Below, in pieces: positions 26,550-34,822 of a stretch of 64,000 nucleotides of DNA. The notes under the pieces are model-generated. The model was not told the origin of the DNA and searched no databases. It was given only the letters and a program-made list of their open reading frames with translations. The position numbers and the translations under genes are program-made. Numbering within the stretch: the first letter of the stretch is position 1; each line of letters starts with the position of its first letter. The DNA comes from an uncultured Bacteroidales bacterium (GTDB lineage Bacteria > Bacteroidota > Bacteroidia > Bacteroidales > F082). Location: positions 62,001 through 126,000 of the forward strand of contig CAMVCZ010000004.1 in NCBI GenBank assembly GCA_947166105.1, in the 5' to 3' direction.

Positions 26550-27311
26550 ATGGCAACAAAAATAAAGCAAATAATGGATTTGGAGGGTATGGATGGGCTG
26601 CTTTTTGGAAGTTGGATGAGCACCCAAGGATTGGACAGCAAGCAGCAACACGCCTACGTCAAAAGCGGCTGGTTGGAGCGCATGGCGCATGGCGTGTACA
26701 AACTGGCAGGTAGCAAGCCAACCCTGCTAACCGCAGTGTCGTGCTATAACACACAGCTTGGCAAACACTGTATTGTGGGTGCATCGACGGCCCTTGAACT
26801 TCGAGGACTGTCGCACTATGTGCCCATGGGAAAGCCTCTTGCCTTCCTCTTCACTAACAACAAGCAACGACTGCCAAGATGGCTACTCGCTTACGAGTGG
26901 GACCGCACCGTGCGCTATCAAACCACATCATTCCTTGGCGGCGACCTCATAGGCGTGGAAACGATGACCGTCGAAGGGCGTCAGCTGCTGGTATCGTCGC
27001 CCGAAAGGGCCATGCTGGAATGGCTCAATATGCCCAATGCGGCTGACTCTCTGCTCGACATTTACTATGTAATGGAGATGCTAACCACCCTGCGCCCAAG
27101 ACTGCTGCAGCAATTGTTGGAACGCTGTGGCTCGGCCAAAGTGAATCGGCTGTTTGTGTATATGGCCGAGAAAGCCAACCACCAGTGGCTTCGCGCTTTG
27201 AGACCTGAACAAATTGACTTCGGCAAAGGGCGCAAGATGATTACTCCAACTGGCAAATACATCAACAAGTACAACATGACAATCCCCACAGAACTGGCAG
27301 AGTATGAATAG
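26550..27311 (+). CDS. AbiEi-type antitoxin (type IV toxin-antitoxin)
   Basis: 253 residues from ATG 26550 (MATKIKQIMDLEG). The N-terminal winged helix (YVKSGWLERMAHGVYKLAG) and the following ALELRGLSHYVPMGKPLAFLF and SSPERAMLEWLNM blocks match the AbiEi antitoxin/transcriptional regulator family as I know it. AbiEi represses its operon and counters the AbiEii nucleotidyltransferase, which modifies tRNA. Here the expected full-length AbiEii is missing: only a 99-codon C-terminal piece follows 33 nt downstream. So this is an orphan or residual antitoxin. The promoter is intact. Confidence 0.8.
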   Translation: MATKIKQIMDLEGMDGLLFGSWMSTQGLDSKQQHAYVKSGWLERMAHGVYKLAGSKPTLLTAVSCYNTQLGKHCIVGASTALELRGLSHYVPMGKPLAFLFTNNKQRLPRWLLAYEWDRTVRYQTTSFLGGDLIGVETMTVEGRQLLVSSPERAMLEWLNMPNAADSLLDIYYVMEMLTTLRPRLLQQLLERCGSAKVNRLFVYMAEKANHQWLRALRPEQIDFGKGRKMITPTGKYINKYNMTIPTELAEYE

Positions 27312-27344
27312 TGTTTACTTTCGCCAAAACCGATAGACCAACGT

Positions 27345-27644
27345 ATGGCTATGGCAAACCAATTTGAGGGAATGAGCGATGTGCCTTTCTCCTATACCGA
27401 GTTTGAAGAGACACGCGAGCGATTGATACGGGATGTAAGAGAATTGCTGACCGAAGAAGACAAACAATTCCTGATTGGATTTGAGAGGGCCGAACCTGTA
27501 TGGTGTGGTTATGAGTTCGCGAATCTCAAGGACTATCCTTCGGTGAAATGGAAATCCATGAATCTTGCAAAGTTGAAAACGAAAAACCCAGACAAGCTTA
27601 AAGCGGAAGCGGAGAAATTGGAGCGTTGTCTATATTTGGACTAA
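27345..27644 (+). pseudogene. C-terminal remnant of AbiEii-type toxin
   Basis: 99 codons. The segment LLTEEDKQFLIGFERAEPVW and the following PSVKWKSMNLAKLKTKNPDKL resemble the C-terminal end of Bacteroidetes AbiEii-like nucleotidyltransferases. The catalytic nucleotidyltransferase domain (GGTxL...DxD) that should precede it is absent, so the toxin is inactive. The frame has its own ATG and could still be translated. The alternative is a stand-alone small protein that keeps only the antitoxin-contact region. Confidence 0.55.
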
Positions 27645-27725
27645 CACTGTTATGATGAATACTCTCGAAAACAAAACCTTCACCAAGGCGGAGTCGAGGA
27701 AATTCTATGGTAAATGAATGATAAT

Positions 27726-27901
27726 ATGACACATTCTCGCCTCTGCCCCTGCTGCCAAGCCGAAATCACCCTCATCACCTGCCCGAGGGCGCAATGACAG
27801 ACCCTGCGCCAGCTAAAGCGCGGCTGTTTGTCGTAAAACGTTGCCCCAAATGCGGCAAGAGGGTGCTGTTTTGGGTGGGAGGGAAGCAGGTGGTGGAATA
27901 G
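27726..27901 (+). pseudogene. Frameshifted zinc-ribbon gene, copy 2
   Basis: Nearly the same as the gene at 26264-26446 from TGCCCGAGGGCGCAATGACA to the end, with CxxC and CPKCGKRVLFW codons kept. A one-base loss (ACCCTGCCC became ACCTGCCC) near 27780 shifts the frame so that translation from ATG 27726 stops early. The copy was therefore duplicated and then inactivated. Confidence 0.65.
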
Positions 27902-27921
27902 TCAAAAATTAGTTCACAAAC

Positions 27922-27949
27922 TTGTGGTCCACATTTTTGTGGACCACAA
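27922..27949. repeat. Perfect 12-bp inverted repeat
   Basis: TTGTGGTCCACA (27922-27933), a four-T loop, and TGTGGACCACAA (27938-27949). It overlaps the left boundary of the 309-bp duplication that starts at 27944, and CACAAACTTGTG occurs on both sides of it. Confidence 0.85.
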
Positions 27950-28252
27950 ACTTGTGTATCGCAAAAACCCAAATAAAAATGCGGAACGATACATGTCGCT
28001 CCGCATTTTTGTAGTCAATTCTTCGGTGGTTATTCAATCACCAAATCAAACGGCATCCGTGCCTGAATGCCCGTATTGTTGTTCAGGTTCTCCAAGCCTT
28101 TGTAGTAGTTGTAATACACGCCCAACTTCTGTTTCATGGCTGCATCAAGTTCGTCGGTCTTGTTCATCGATTCCATCAAGCGGGTGAAAAAGTCCTTTTG
28201 TTTCGGCCATTCGGTCACCTTGTAGTCGTTGCCGAGGTTGGCTTTCTCGACG
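27944..28252. repeat. 309-bp direct duplication, copy A (sppA 3' end)
   Basis: Aligns without gaps to 29696-30004 with about 11 differences, all in the terminator-proximal third; the inner 200 bp are identical as read. It carries the last 60 or so codons of sppA and its terminator. Copy B is the real gene end. Confidence 0.92.
28030..28252 (-). pseudogene. Duplicated 3' fragment of sppA
   Basis: The minus-strand frame gives VEKANLGNDYKVTEWPKQK and continues to MPFDLVIE, identical to the SppA C-terminus apart from one residue (MPFDMVIE in the intact gene). Upstream of the duplication boundary the frame soon meets a TAA and there is no promoter. It is a fragment, not a gene. Confidence 0.85.
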
Positions 28253-28348
28253 AAAGTGTCTTTTACCCCTTAGCGAGCTAATTGGATACGCAAAGTGATG
28301 TATGTGCCTGTGAAGATTGTGAATATTTTAGTGAGAAAAACTGAAAAT

Positions 28349-28396
28349 ATAGACTATAATCCAAAAAATCAGTATTATTTTTGGATTATAGTCTAT
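28349..28396. repeat. Perfect 19-bp inverted repeat at ATPase promoter
   Basis: ATAGACTATAATCCAAAAA (28349-28367) and its exact complement (28378-28396) around a 10-nt centre. The right arm contains the -33 box TTTG (28380-28383). It could be an operator for a dimeric repressor or a terminal repeat. Confidence 0.9.
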
Positions 28397-28412
28397 AAAA
28401 TTAGTATTTTTG
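28380..28412 (+). promoter_or_regulatory. Promoter of AAA_14/DUF4143 ATPase gene
   Basis: TTTG at 28380-28383, 21-nt spacer, TATTTTTG at 28405-28412; ATG at 28432. The -33 box lies in the arm of the 19-bp palindrome. Confidence 0.75.
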
Positions 28413-28431
28413 CAGTATCAAAGCATTGGGT

Positions 28432-29556
28432 ATGATACTAAGAAAATTGAAGGAAGTTATTGAAAGCCAGTTTTATAATGGTAAGGCCATTGTGCTGGTT
28501 GGAGCCCGTCAGGTGGGCAAGACCACTTTGCTGAACCAATTGGCTCAAAAGAATGAACCATCTGTCTTATGGCTGAATTGTGATGAACCAGAAACTCGCG
28601 CATTGTTGGGCGAGACAAATGTAGCCAAACTTCAACTTCTGATTGGCGGTGCCAAATTAGTCGTTATCGATGAGGCCCAAAAGGTGAATGACATTGGAAT
28701 GACGCTGAAACTCATTGTGGACAATTTCAAGGAGGTTCAGGTGGTGGCAACTGGCTCGTCGGCATTTGAGTTGCACAATCGGCTGAACGAACCTTTGACA
28801 GGGCGCAAATTGGAGTACCGACTGTTTCCCATTTCAAGTGCCGAGATGATTCAGACTTACGGATTGCTTGAGGAGAAACGGACTTTGGAAAACAGGTTGA
28901 TATACGGAAGTTACCCCGATATTGTCACTCATCCTGAAAAGGCACGTTTGTATCTTACCGAACTGACACAAAGTTACTTGTATAAAGACATCTTCTCGTT
29001 GAACGATATTCGCAAGCCCGATTTGATTGAGAAATTGGTACAGGCGTTGGCATTTCAAATCGGGAGTGAAGTTTCCACCAATGAGTTGGCGAATATGCTT
29101 CAAACCGACAACAAAACCATTGACAAGTACATTGATTTGCTTGAAAAATGTTTTGTGGTCTTCCGTTTGGGTGGCTTGAATCGGAATTTGAGGAACGAAC
29201 TCAAGAAGAGCAAGAAAATCTATTTTTACGATACGGGTGTGCGGAATGCTGTTATTCAGCAGTTTGCGCCTGTCGCTTTGCGTGGTGACATGGGAGCACT
29301 ATGGGAGAACTTTTTCATCGTAGAGCGGATGAAGCGCAACCATTACGGGCAACATTTCTGCAACACTTATTTTTGGCGCACCAACCAGCAACAGGAAATT
29401 GACTTGGTCGAGGAAACGGACGGGCAAATGACCGCCTTTGAGATGAAATGGAATCCGGCGAAAAAAGCCCATTTCCCCAAGGCTTTCTTGGAGGCTTATC
29501 CCGTGAAGGAAACTGTGGTTGTCACGCCGGAAAATTATTTGGAGTATTTGGTTTGA
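28432..29556 (+). CDS. AAA_14/DUF4143 P-loop ATPase
   Basis: 374 residues from ATG 28432. Walker A is GARQVGKTTLL (about 25-35), Walker B LVVIDEAQKV, and ATGSSAFEL a sensor-like segment. The middle part (QIGSEVSTNELANMLQTDNK) is a winged helix, as in DUF4143 proteins. The C-terminal part ends with QQQEIDLVEETDGQMTAFEMKW, a D...ExK layout of the PD-(D/E)XK type. The family is very common in Bacteroidetes and archaea; its role is not established. The gene lies between two copies of the sppA 3' end and behind a palindromic promoter, both signs of insertion as a self-contained module. Confidence 0.87.
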   Translation: MILRKLKEVIESQFYNGKAIVLVGARQVGKTTLLNQLAQKNEPSVLWLNCDEPETRALLGETNVAKLQLLIGGAKLVVIDEAQKVNDIGMTLKLIVDNFKEVQVVATGSSAFELHNRLNEPLTGRKLEYRLFPISSAEMIQTYGLLEEKRTLENRLIYGSYPDIVTHPEKARLYLTELTQSYLYKDIFSLNDIRKPDLIEKLVQALAFQIGSEVSTNELANMLQTDNKTIDKYIDLLEKCFVVFRLGGLNRNLRNELKKSKKIYFYDTGVRNAVIQQFAPVALRGDMGALWENFFIVERMKRNHYGQHFCNTYFWRTNQQQEIDLVEETDGQMTAFEMKWNPAKKAHFPKAFLEAYPVKETVVVTPENYLEYLV

Positions 29557-29695
29557 GGTTTTTCTATGCATAAAACCTGCAAAGTTAGTCCGTTATTTGA
29601 AGGCAAGATTTACACATTGTCGAAAAATGCCAAAGTGGGATAATGTCCTTATAGTGTTGTGAATATCGTAATGGGATGATAGATTCAATAACAGT

Positions 29696-30004
29696 CCACA
29701 AACTTGTGTATCGCAAAAGCCCAAATAAAAATGCGGAACGACACATATCGCTCCGCATTTTTGTTGTCATTTTTTTTGTGGTTATTCAATCACCATATCA
29801 AACGGCATCCGTGCCTGAATGCCTGTGTTGTTGTTCAGGTTCTCCAAGCCTTTGTAGTAGTTGTAATACACGCCCAACTTCTGTTTCATGGCTGCATCAA
29901 GTTCGTCGGTCTTGTTCATCGATTCCATCAAGCGGGTGAAAAAGTCCTTTTGTTTCGGCCATTCGGTCACCTTGTAGTCGTTGCCGAGGTTGGCTTTCTC
30001 GACG
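29696..30004. repeat. 309-bp direct duplication, copy B (native sppA end)
   Basis: The partner of 27944-28252, same orientation and exactly the same length. The two copies enclose the DUF4143 ATPase gene and its promoter. Confidence 0.92.
29727..29762 (-). terminator. Terminator of sppA
   Basis: AAAAATGCGGA (29727-29737) pairs with TCCGCATTTTT (29752-29762). Perfect 11-bp arms with T-run on the minus strand. Duplicated at 27975-28010. Confidence 0.8.
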
Positions 30005-31566
30005 GCGTAGGCGATGGCATCTTCCATGTCGCCTAATTTGTCGACAAGGCCGAGTCCTATGGCATCGGCACCCGCCCACACGCGGCCTTGTCCGATGCTG
30101 TCAACGAAAGTCTGGCGCAAGCCGCGACCTTCAGCCACACGCCGGGTAAAGTCGTTGTAGGTCTTGCCCACCATCTCTTGCAATTTGTTGTATTGGAACT
30201 CGGTGAGCGGTTGGGTGAAGTTGGGGAAGTCGGCGTTCTCGTTGGTCTTGGCCACATCGAAAGTCAAGCCAATCTTGTCGTTCAGGAAACCTTGTGCATT
30301 GGGGAAGGTGCCAAACACGCCGATGGAACCCGTGAGCGTGGTGGGGTCGGCAAAGATGTAGTCGGCCTTGGCCGAAATCCAGTAACCGCCCGAAGCGGCA
30401 TAGTTGCCCATCGAAACGATGACGGGCTTCACTTCCTTGGTCAGGTCAAGTTCGCGACCGATGATGGCAGAGGCCAAGGCACTGCCGCCGGGGGAATTGA
30501 CGCGCAACACAATGGCTTTCACATTCTTGTCTTCGCGAGCCTTGCGGATGGTCTTGCTGAGGTTTTCGGAATAGATGGCTTGCTCCTCGTTGCCCTTGCC
30601 GTCAAAAATTTGCCCCGAAGCGTAAATGACGGCCACCTCATTCTTGCTGACATTCTTGTCTTTATAGGATTTGGCGTAGTTGGCATTGCCCACGGCATTG
30701 ATGCTCTTGTTGCTGCCCGTCAGGCCTTTCAGTTCGTCCAAAACCTGGTCTTTGAAATAGAGGTTGTCGACCAAGCCGTATTCAAGTGCCTTTTGCGCAT
30801 TGAACAGAACGTCAAGATTGTCAGCGATTTGGTTGAGTTGCTCCACGCTGATGTTACGGCTTTGGCTGATGCTTGCAAGGATTTGTCCCCAAACGGTGCC
30901 AAGCAACTTGTCCATCTGTTCGCGGTTGGCTTCGCTCATCTTGTCGAGGAAGTAAGGCTCCACGGCGCTCTTGAAGCGGTTGTTCGGGCCGCGCACAATC
31001 TGCATTTCGATGTCGAGTTTCTCCAAAAGGTGCTTGTAGAACATGATTTGCGAGGCCATGCCATGCAGGTCCATGGCACCTTCGGGATTCAGGAAAATCT
31101 TGTCGGCGATGGAGGCCAAATAGTAGGCACTTTGGCCGTAGCTTTCGCCGTAAGCCACGATGAACTTGCCCGACTCCTTGAACTCGATGAGTTTGTTGCG
31201 GATCTCCTGAATGGTGGCCATAGAGGTCGGGATACTGCTCAGTTCCAAGTAGATACCCTTGATGTTGGCATCTGTCTTGGCATTCTCAATGTTGCGCAAA
31301 ATCTCGTTCAAACCCGTAGCGTCGCTCGTTTCCATTGTCTGGAAATTGATGTTGCCAAACGGGTTGTCGGTGGTGCGGTCGGGGATTTCGTAATCGAGTT
31401 TCATGTAAAGCACGGAGTTGGGCTTTACGGTGGCGGAAGTTTCCGACTCGGATTTCGACAGATTAGAAATCATGGATGAAACCACACCAACCTTGATGAA
31501 AAAGTTGATTACCAATGCAATCAGAGTGCCAATGAAGGCAGCCAATACGACTTTGTAGAATTTCAT
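29782..31566 (-). CDS. sppA: Signal peptide peptidase SppA, 67K type
   Basis: 594 residues from ATG 31566 (MKFYKVVLAAFIG); the longer frame to 31605 overlaps a -7 box (31595-31602) and is rejected. An N-terminal membrane anchor (about residues 5-27) is followed by two S49 peptidase domains. The catalytic Ser lies in VNSPGGSALASA of the second domain and the catalytic Lys in IADKIFLNPEG of the first, as in E. coli SppA. The enzyme degrades cleaved signal peptides in the membrane. Its last 60 or so codons are duplicated 1.75 kb downstream, beyond the ATPase gene. Confidence 0.94.
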   Translation of the reverse strand: MKFYKVVLAAFIGTLIALVINFFIKVGVVSSMISNLSKSESETSATVKPNSVLYMKLDYEIPDRTTDNPFGNINFQTMETSDATGLNEILRNIENAKTDANIKGIYLELSSIPTSMATIQEIRNKLIEFKESGKFIVAYGESYGQSAYYLASIADKIFLNPEGAMDLHGMASQIMFYKHLLEKLDIEMQIVRGPNNRFKSAVEPYFLDKMSEANREQMDKLLGTVWGQILASISQSRNISVEQLNQIADNLDVLFNAQKALEYGLVDNLYFKDQVLDELKGLTGSNKSINAVGNANYAKSYKDKNVSKNEVAVIYASGQIFDGKGNEEQAIYSENLSKTIRKAREDKNVKAIVLRVNSPGGSALASAIIGRELDLTKEVKPVIVSMGNYAASGGYWISAKADYIFADPTTLTGSIGVFGTFPNAQGFLNDKIGLTFDVAKTNENADFPNFTQPLTEFQYNKLQEMVGKTYNDFTRRVAEGRGLRQTFVDSIGQGRVWAGADAIGLGLVDKLGDMEDAIAYAVEKANLGNDYKVTEWPKQKDFFTRLMESMNKTDELDAAMKQKLGVYYNYYKGLENLNNNTGIQARMPFDMVIE

Positions 31567-31594
31567 GATGCTATGTTTTTGTTCGTTTAGACCG

Positions 31595-31623
31595 CAAAAG
31601 TACATAAAAAAAACTTACCTTTG
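31595..31623. promoter_or_regulatory. Divergent promoters for sppA and folK
   Basis: Minus-strand -7 box TACTTTTG at 31595-31602 serves sppA. Plus-strand TACCTTTG at 31616-31623 serves folK. Both -33 boxes are weak. The two sites are close enough to interfere with each other. Confidence 0.45.
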
Positions 31624-31661
31624 CCGAAAATCTCCATGAGGATTAATGAGCATGTCGAAGT

Positions 31662-32174
31662 ATGGAAAAATGTTACATTCTCTTTGGGTCGAACATGGGC
31701 GACAAAGACCAAATCTTTGCGCAGGCTTGCCTATTAATTAATAATAGGTGTGGCCGCATTGCGGAGGTTTCGTCGGCCTACGAGTCGGAGCCGTGGGGGT
31801 TCAAGGCGGAGGAATGGTTCCTGAATCGGGTCATCGTTTTGGAAACGGAAATGAAGCCGGAGCCTTTATTGGAAGCGTTGCTTGAGATTGAGCGGGAATT
31901 GGGTCGCGTCAGGCATCCTGAAATCCAGGGATATACCTCGCGCACCGCCGATTTGGACATCCTTTATTACGGCAACCGCATCGTTTTGACCGACAGCCTC
32001 ACCATTCCCCATCCGCGACTGCACCAACGCCGTTTCGCCCTATTGCCTTTATGCGAAGTGGCACCGCAACTCGTGCATCCCGCGTTTAATTTTACCCAAA
32101 CCGAACTGTTGAGGCGTTGCCACGACTTTTCGGAAGTCAGAAAAATCGAAAACGTATGCAATACAACTACATAG
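31662..32174 (+). CDS. folK: 2-amino-4-hydroxy-6-hydroxymethyldihydropteridine pyrophosphokinase
   Basis: 170 residues. HPPK transfers pyrophosphate from ATP to hydroxymethyl-dihydropterin in folate synthesis. The N-terminal YILFGSNMGDK, SSAYESEPWGF and FLNRVIVLET are typical, and the signature RTADLDILYYG with its two Asp metal ligands is intact, followed by IPHPRLHQRRFALLPL. The 3' end overlaps the next gene by 19 nt, indicating an operon with the nucleoside kinase. Confidence 0.95.
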   Translation: MEKCYILFGSNMGDKDQIFAQACLLINNRCGRIAEVSSAYESEPWGFKAEEWFLNRVIVLETEMKPEPLLEALLEIERELGRVRHPEIQGYTSRTADLDILYYGNRIVLTDSLTIPHPRLHQRRFALLPLCEVAPQLVHPAFNFTQTELLRRCHDFSEVRKIENVCNTTT

Positions 32175-32797
32175 CCATCGAAGGCACCATCGGGGCGGGC
32201 AAGACGACCTTGGCCTCGCGCATCGCCAACGACTTCAACGGGAAACTTGTGCTTGAGGAATTTGAGGGCGACAAGAACCCGTTTTTGCCCAAGTTCTACA
32301 AGGAGCCTGAAAAGTATTCCTTCCAATTGGAAATGACCTTTTTGGCCTTGCGATTCCAGCAGTTGAAGGACAAGTTGAGCGTGCTCGACCTGTTCCACGA
32401 CTTCATTATCTCGGACTATTATGTGGCAAAGTCGTTGATTTTCTCGAAAAACAACTTGCAAGACGATGAATACCAGTTGTTTTCGCGTTTCTTCAACATC
32501 ATTTTCTCGGACATGCCCAAGCCTGAACTGTTGGTCTATCTGTATTCCGATGTGGAGCGTCTGCAAGCCAATATCCGTAAGCGCGGGCGCAGCTACGAGC
32601 AGGAAATCAGCGATGCTTACTTGGAGAACATCCAGCAGGGCTATTTCGACTTCCTTCGCCAGCAGCAGAACAACATGCGCATCTTGCTACTCGACACCAA
32701 CGACCTTGATTTTGTGGCCAACGAAAAAGATTACCAGCGTATCATTGAGGCCATCAACCAGCCTTACGAAATTGGCCTGCATCGGATTTCGTTGTGA
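32156..32797 (+). CDS. Deoxynucleoside kinase
   Basis: 213 residues from ATG 32156 (MQYNYIAIEGTIGAGKTTL). The P-loop is GTIGAGKTTLA. A DRS-like motif is not clear, but FHDFIISDYYVAKSLIF, PELLVYLYSDVERLQANIRKRGR and YEQEISDAYLENI match the dNK/dGK-type kinases often fused to or next to folK in Bacteroidetes. It phosphorylates deoxynucleosides for salvage; base preference cannot be read here. The start lies inside folK. Confidence 0.9.
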   Translation: MQYNYIAIEGTIGAGKTTLASRIANDFNGKLVLEEFEGDKNPFLPKFYKEPEKYSFQLEMTFLALRFQQLKDKLSVLDLFHDFIISDYYVAKSLIFSKNNLQDDEYQLFSRFFNIIFSDMPKPELLVYLYSDVERLQANIRKRGRSYEQEISDAYLENIQQGYFDFLRQQQNNMRILLLDTNDLDFVANEKDYQRIIEAINQPYEIGLHRISL

Positions 32798-32818
32798 TTT
32801 TGTCATCTACTAAACACA

Positions 32819-32848
32819 AAAAAAGCCGCTCGATTGAGCGGCTTTTCT
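32819..32848. terminator. Bidirectional terminator
   Basis: AAAAGCCGCTC (32821-32831), loop GATT, GAGCGGCTTTT (32836-32846). It serves the kinase on the plus strand and the OmpA-like gene on the minus strand. Confidence 0.85.
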
Positions 32849-32866
32849 GTTCATCAGTGAATCGGA

Positions 32867-34654
32867 TTATTTCTTTTCCACTTTCACTTTGATGGTTCTG
32901 CTGACGACTTCCTTGTAGGGTTCGTTCACATAAATCTCAGCGCGACGGAGTTGCGGCAGAATATCCTTTTCAAGTTGAGGATAGATGGCGCACATTTCCT
33001 TGATGGTTCTTTCTCTGTTGCTGGAGTTGTTGATGTTGTTGATGATGGCATCCTTGTCCTTCAGGTCGGAGGCACGGACGAGTTCAACGAAGGTGTTCCA
33101 GTCGGGACCGTAACCCTTGCCGCTGATTTGGACTTCCGTCTTCTTGGCCACTTTCTTGATCTGCTTGTCGGCAGCGTTGGCGCGGTTGTTCGAAAGTTCG
33201 TTGTTGTGTCCTTCTTCGCCTTCAGGTGAAGCCCAAGCTCTGATTTCGAACTCGGTCTCACCAGCATTAATCAGTTCGGCAAAGGCAGCATCAGCATCCT
33301 TGTTGAGTTTTCTTCTGGCGTTGATGTCGTAAGAATCCTTGTTGTAGAAATAGGAGAGCTTCTTCACGGCTTTCACCTTGTCGATGGTGTCGTAAACAAT
33401 TTGGTCAATGTATTCGTCCTTCACGATGACGCCGTCAGCCAGTTTCACGGTCGAACCTTGAGTGAAGTAAGTGTTCTTCGCGATTTCGTCTTGGTTGGCA
33501 TAGATGGTGCCGTCATAGATATAGAACATCGGGTCGGCCTTAAGCTCGCTGTTTTCCATCTCAGGCACATAGTCCTTGCAGTAGTGCTTGGTGAATTCGC
33601 CGCCTTCCTTGTAGTTGACACGGAAGTCGCCTTCGCCCTTCACTTTTTCACCCACGAAGGTGATGGGGTCGAGGTCGATTTGGCCACCGTTGTAGGAGAG
33701 ATAAGGAGTCAGGTTCATGACAGCCTGCTTCTCGAAATATTCGGCGGGGATGGTGACGATGACATCGAAGCAAACCTTGCCGTCTTCGCCCTGCACCAGC
33801 GGGTCAGGATTCACGCGGTAGCTGATCTTCTTCGACTCGCGGGCCATCTTCTCAATGTCGCAAGGATTGTTGAACTTCACGCGCAAGCCAAGGTTCAGTT
33901 GGCTGTACATGTCCTTGTCGTTGGCAATACGACCCACTTCGCTTGATTTGGCCATTTGGTCGAGGTTGTCCTTACCCGTGAAGAGGTAGGTGTAGTCGAT
34001 GAAGAGGTCAAACTTGGGGGCGATGTTGAAGGTGAATTCACCACCAACAGGAACGGTGAAGGTGAGGTCGCGTTTGCTCTTGGCAGGAGCAAGTTCAGCA
34101 CCCTCGGTTTCGGTTTCGCCATCAACATTCATTTGGGTGATGGCTCCAGCCTTGTAATAGGTGCCACCGATACCGATATGAGGCACAAAGTTGATGACTC
34201 TCCTCGGGTTGTAGTTGAACATGTTGAAGAGGTTGAAAGTCAAGTTCAAGTTGCCTTCAATGTAGTTGGTCTTGGTGAGTGCAAGGTCTTGATAGACACC
34301 AGCAGGCGTGCCTTCGATGAAAATAAGGGCTTGGCCGTGCTTGTGACCCGAAAGGAGACCGTAGCCGCCCTTGAGGTTCATGCCAATGACTTTACCGAAC
34401 TGGTAGCCAATGCCGAAGTGGGCGTTCCAGTTCTGGAAGGCTTGACTCTTGAAGTGGTTGAAGTCGTCCCAAATACCGCCATTGTAGTTGGCCAAGTCGC
34501 CGTGGTTGATGGATAGACCTCCATCGGCCTGAATGTACCAATACTTCTCAGCGGGTTTACCTTTCTTTTTGCCTTCCTGAGCGTTCATGCTGAACGGAAG
34601 AACAGCCATGATGACGAGCATCAGAAGCTTCGAAATTGTCAAATTTTTCTTCAT
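32867..34654 (-). CDS. OmpA-like outer-membrane protein
   Basis: 595 residues with a signal peptide to about SMNAQ. Residues about 38-265 form a beta-barrel domain (YWYIQADGGLSINHGDL, LNLTFNLFNMFNYNPRRVINFVPHIGIGGTYY in part). A middle region with KISYRVNPDPLVQGEDGKV follows. The C-terminal third is OmpA-family-like: FYNKDSYDINARRKLNKDAD, then ASPEGEEGHNNELSNNRANA, close to the peptidoglycan-binding pattern with NxxLSxxRA. It should link the outer membrane to the wall. A -7 box TATTTTTG lies at 34730-34737 on the minus strand, leaving a 70-nt AT-rich leader. Confidence 0.88.
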   Translation of the reverse strand: MKKNLTISKLLMLVIMAVLPFSMNAQEGKKKGKPAEKYWYIQADGGLSINHGDLANYNGGIWDDFNHFKSQAFQNWNAHFGIGYQFGKVIGMNLKGGYGLLSGHKHGQALIFIEGTPAGVYQDLALTKTNYIEGNLNLTFNLFNMFNYNPRRVINFVPHIGIGGTYYKAGAITQMNVDGETETEGAELAPAKSKRDLTFTVPVGGEFTFNIAPKFDLFIDYTYLFTGKDNLDQMAKSSEVGRIANDKDMYSQLNLGLRVKFNNPCDIEKMARESKKISYRVNPDPLVQGEDGKVCFDVIVTIPAEYFEKQAVMNLTPYLSYNGGQIDLDPITFVGEKVKGEGDFRVNYKEGGEFTKHYCKDYVPEMENSELKADPMFYIYDGTIYANQDEIAKNTYFTQGSTVKLADGVIVKDEYIDQIVYDTIDKVKAVKKLSYFYNKDSYDINARRKLNKDADAAFAELINAGETEFEIRAWASPEGEEGHNNELSNNRANAADKQIKKVAKKTEVQISGKGYGPDWNTFVELVRASDLKDKDAIINNINNSSNRERTIKEMCAIYPQLEKDILPQLRRAEIYVNEPYKEVVSRTIKVKVEKK

Positions 34655-34822
34655 AACGAAATTGTGTTAAGTTTGTAATTAATTAATTGTTAATTGATTA
34701 TTCTTTATCTAACTATTCCAATTAGCCTACAAAAATAGGAAATATTTCTTTTGTCAACATCAAATTGTTGATTTTTTTGCCAATTTTTCAACTTTATTGC
34801 ACAAAAAGACCGTAAAACTGCA

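Noticed and set aside
28030-28218. Small independent gene of 62 codons
   Set aside because: It is the duplicated sppA end with no promoter and an in-frame stop shortly before it.
30088-31479. Long open frame opposite sppA (463 codons)
   Set aside because: Antisense shadow of a well-supported S49 peptidase; its translation has no domain pattern and no promoter.
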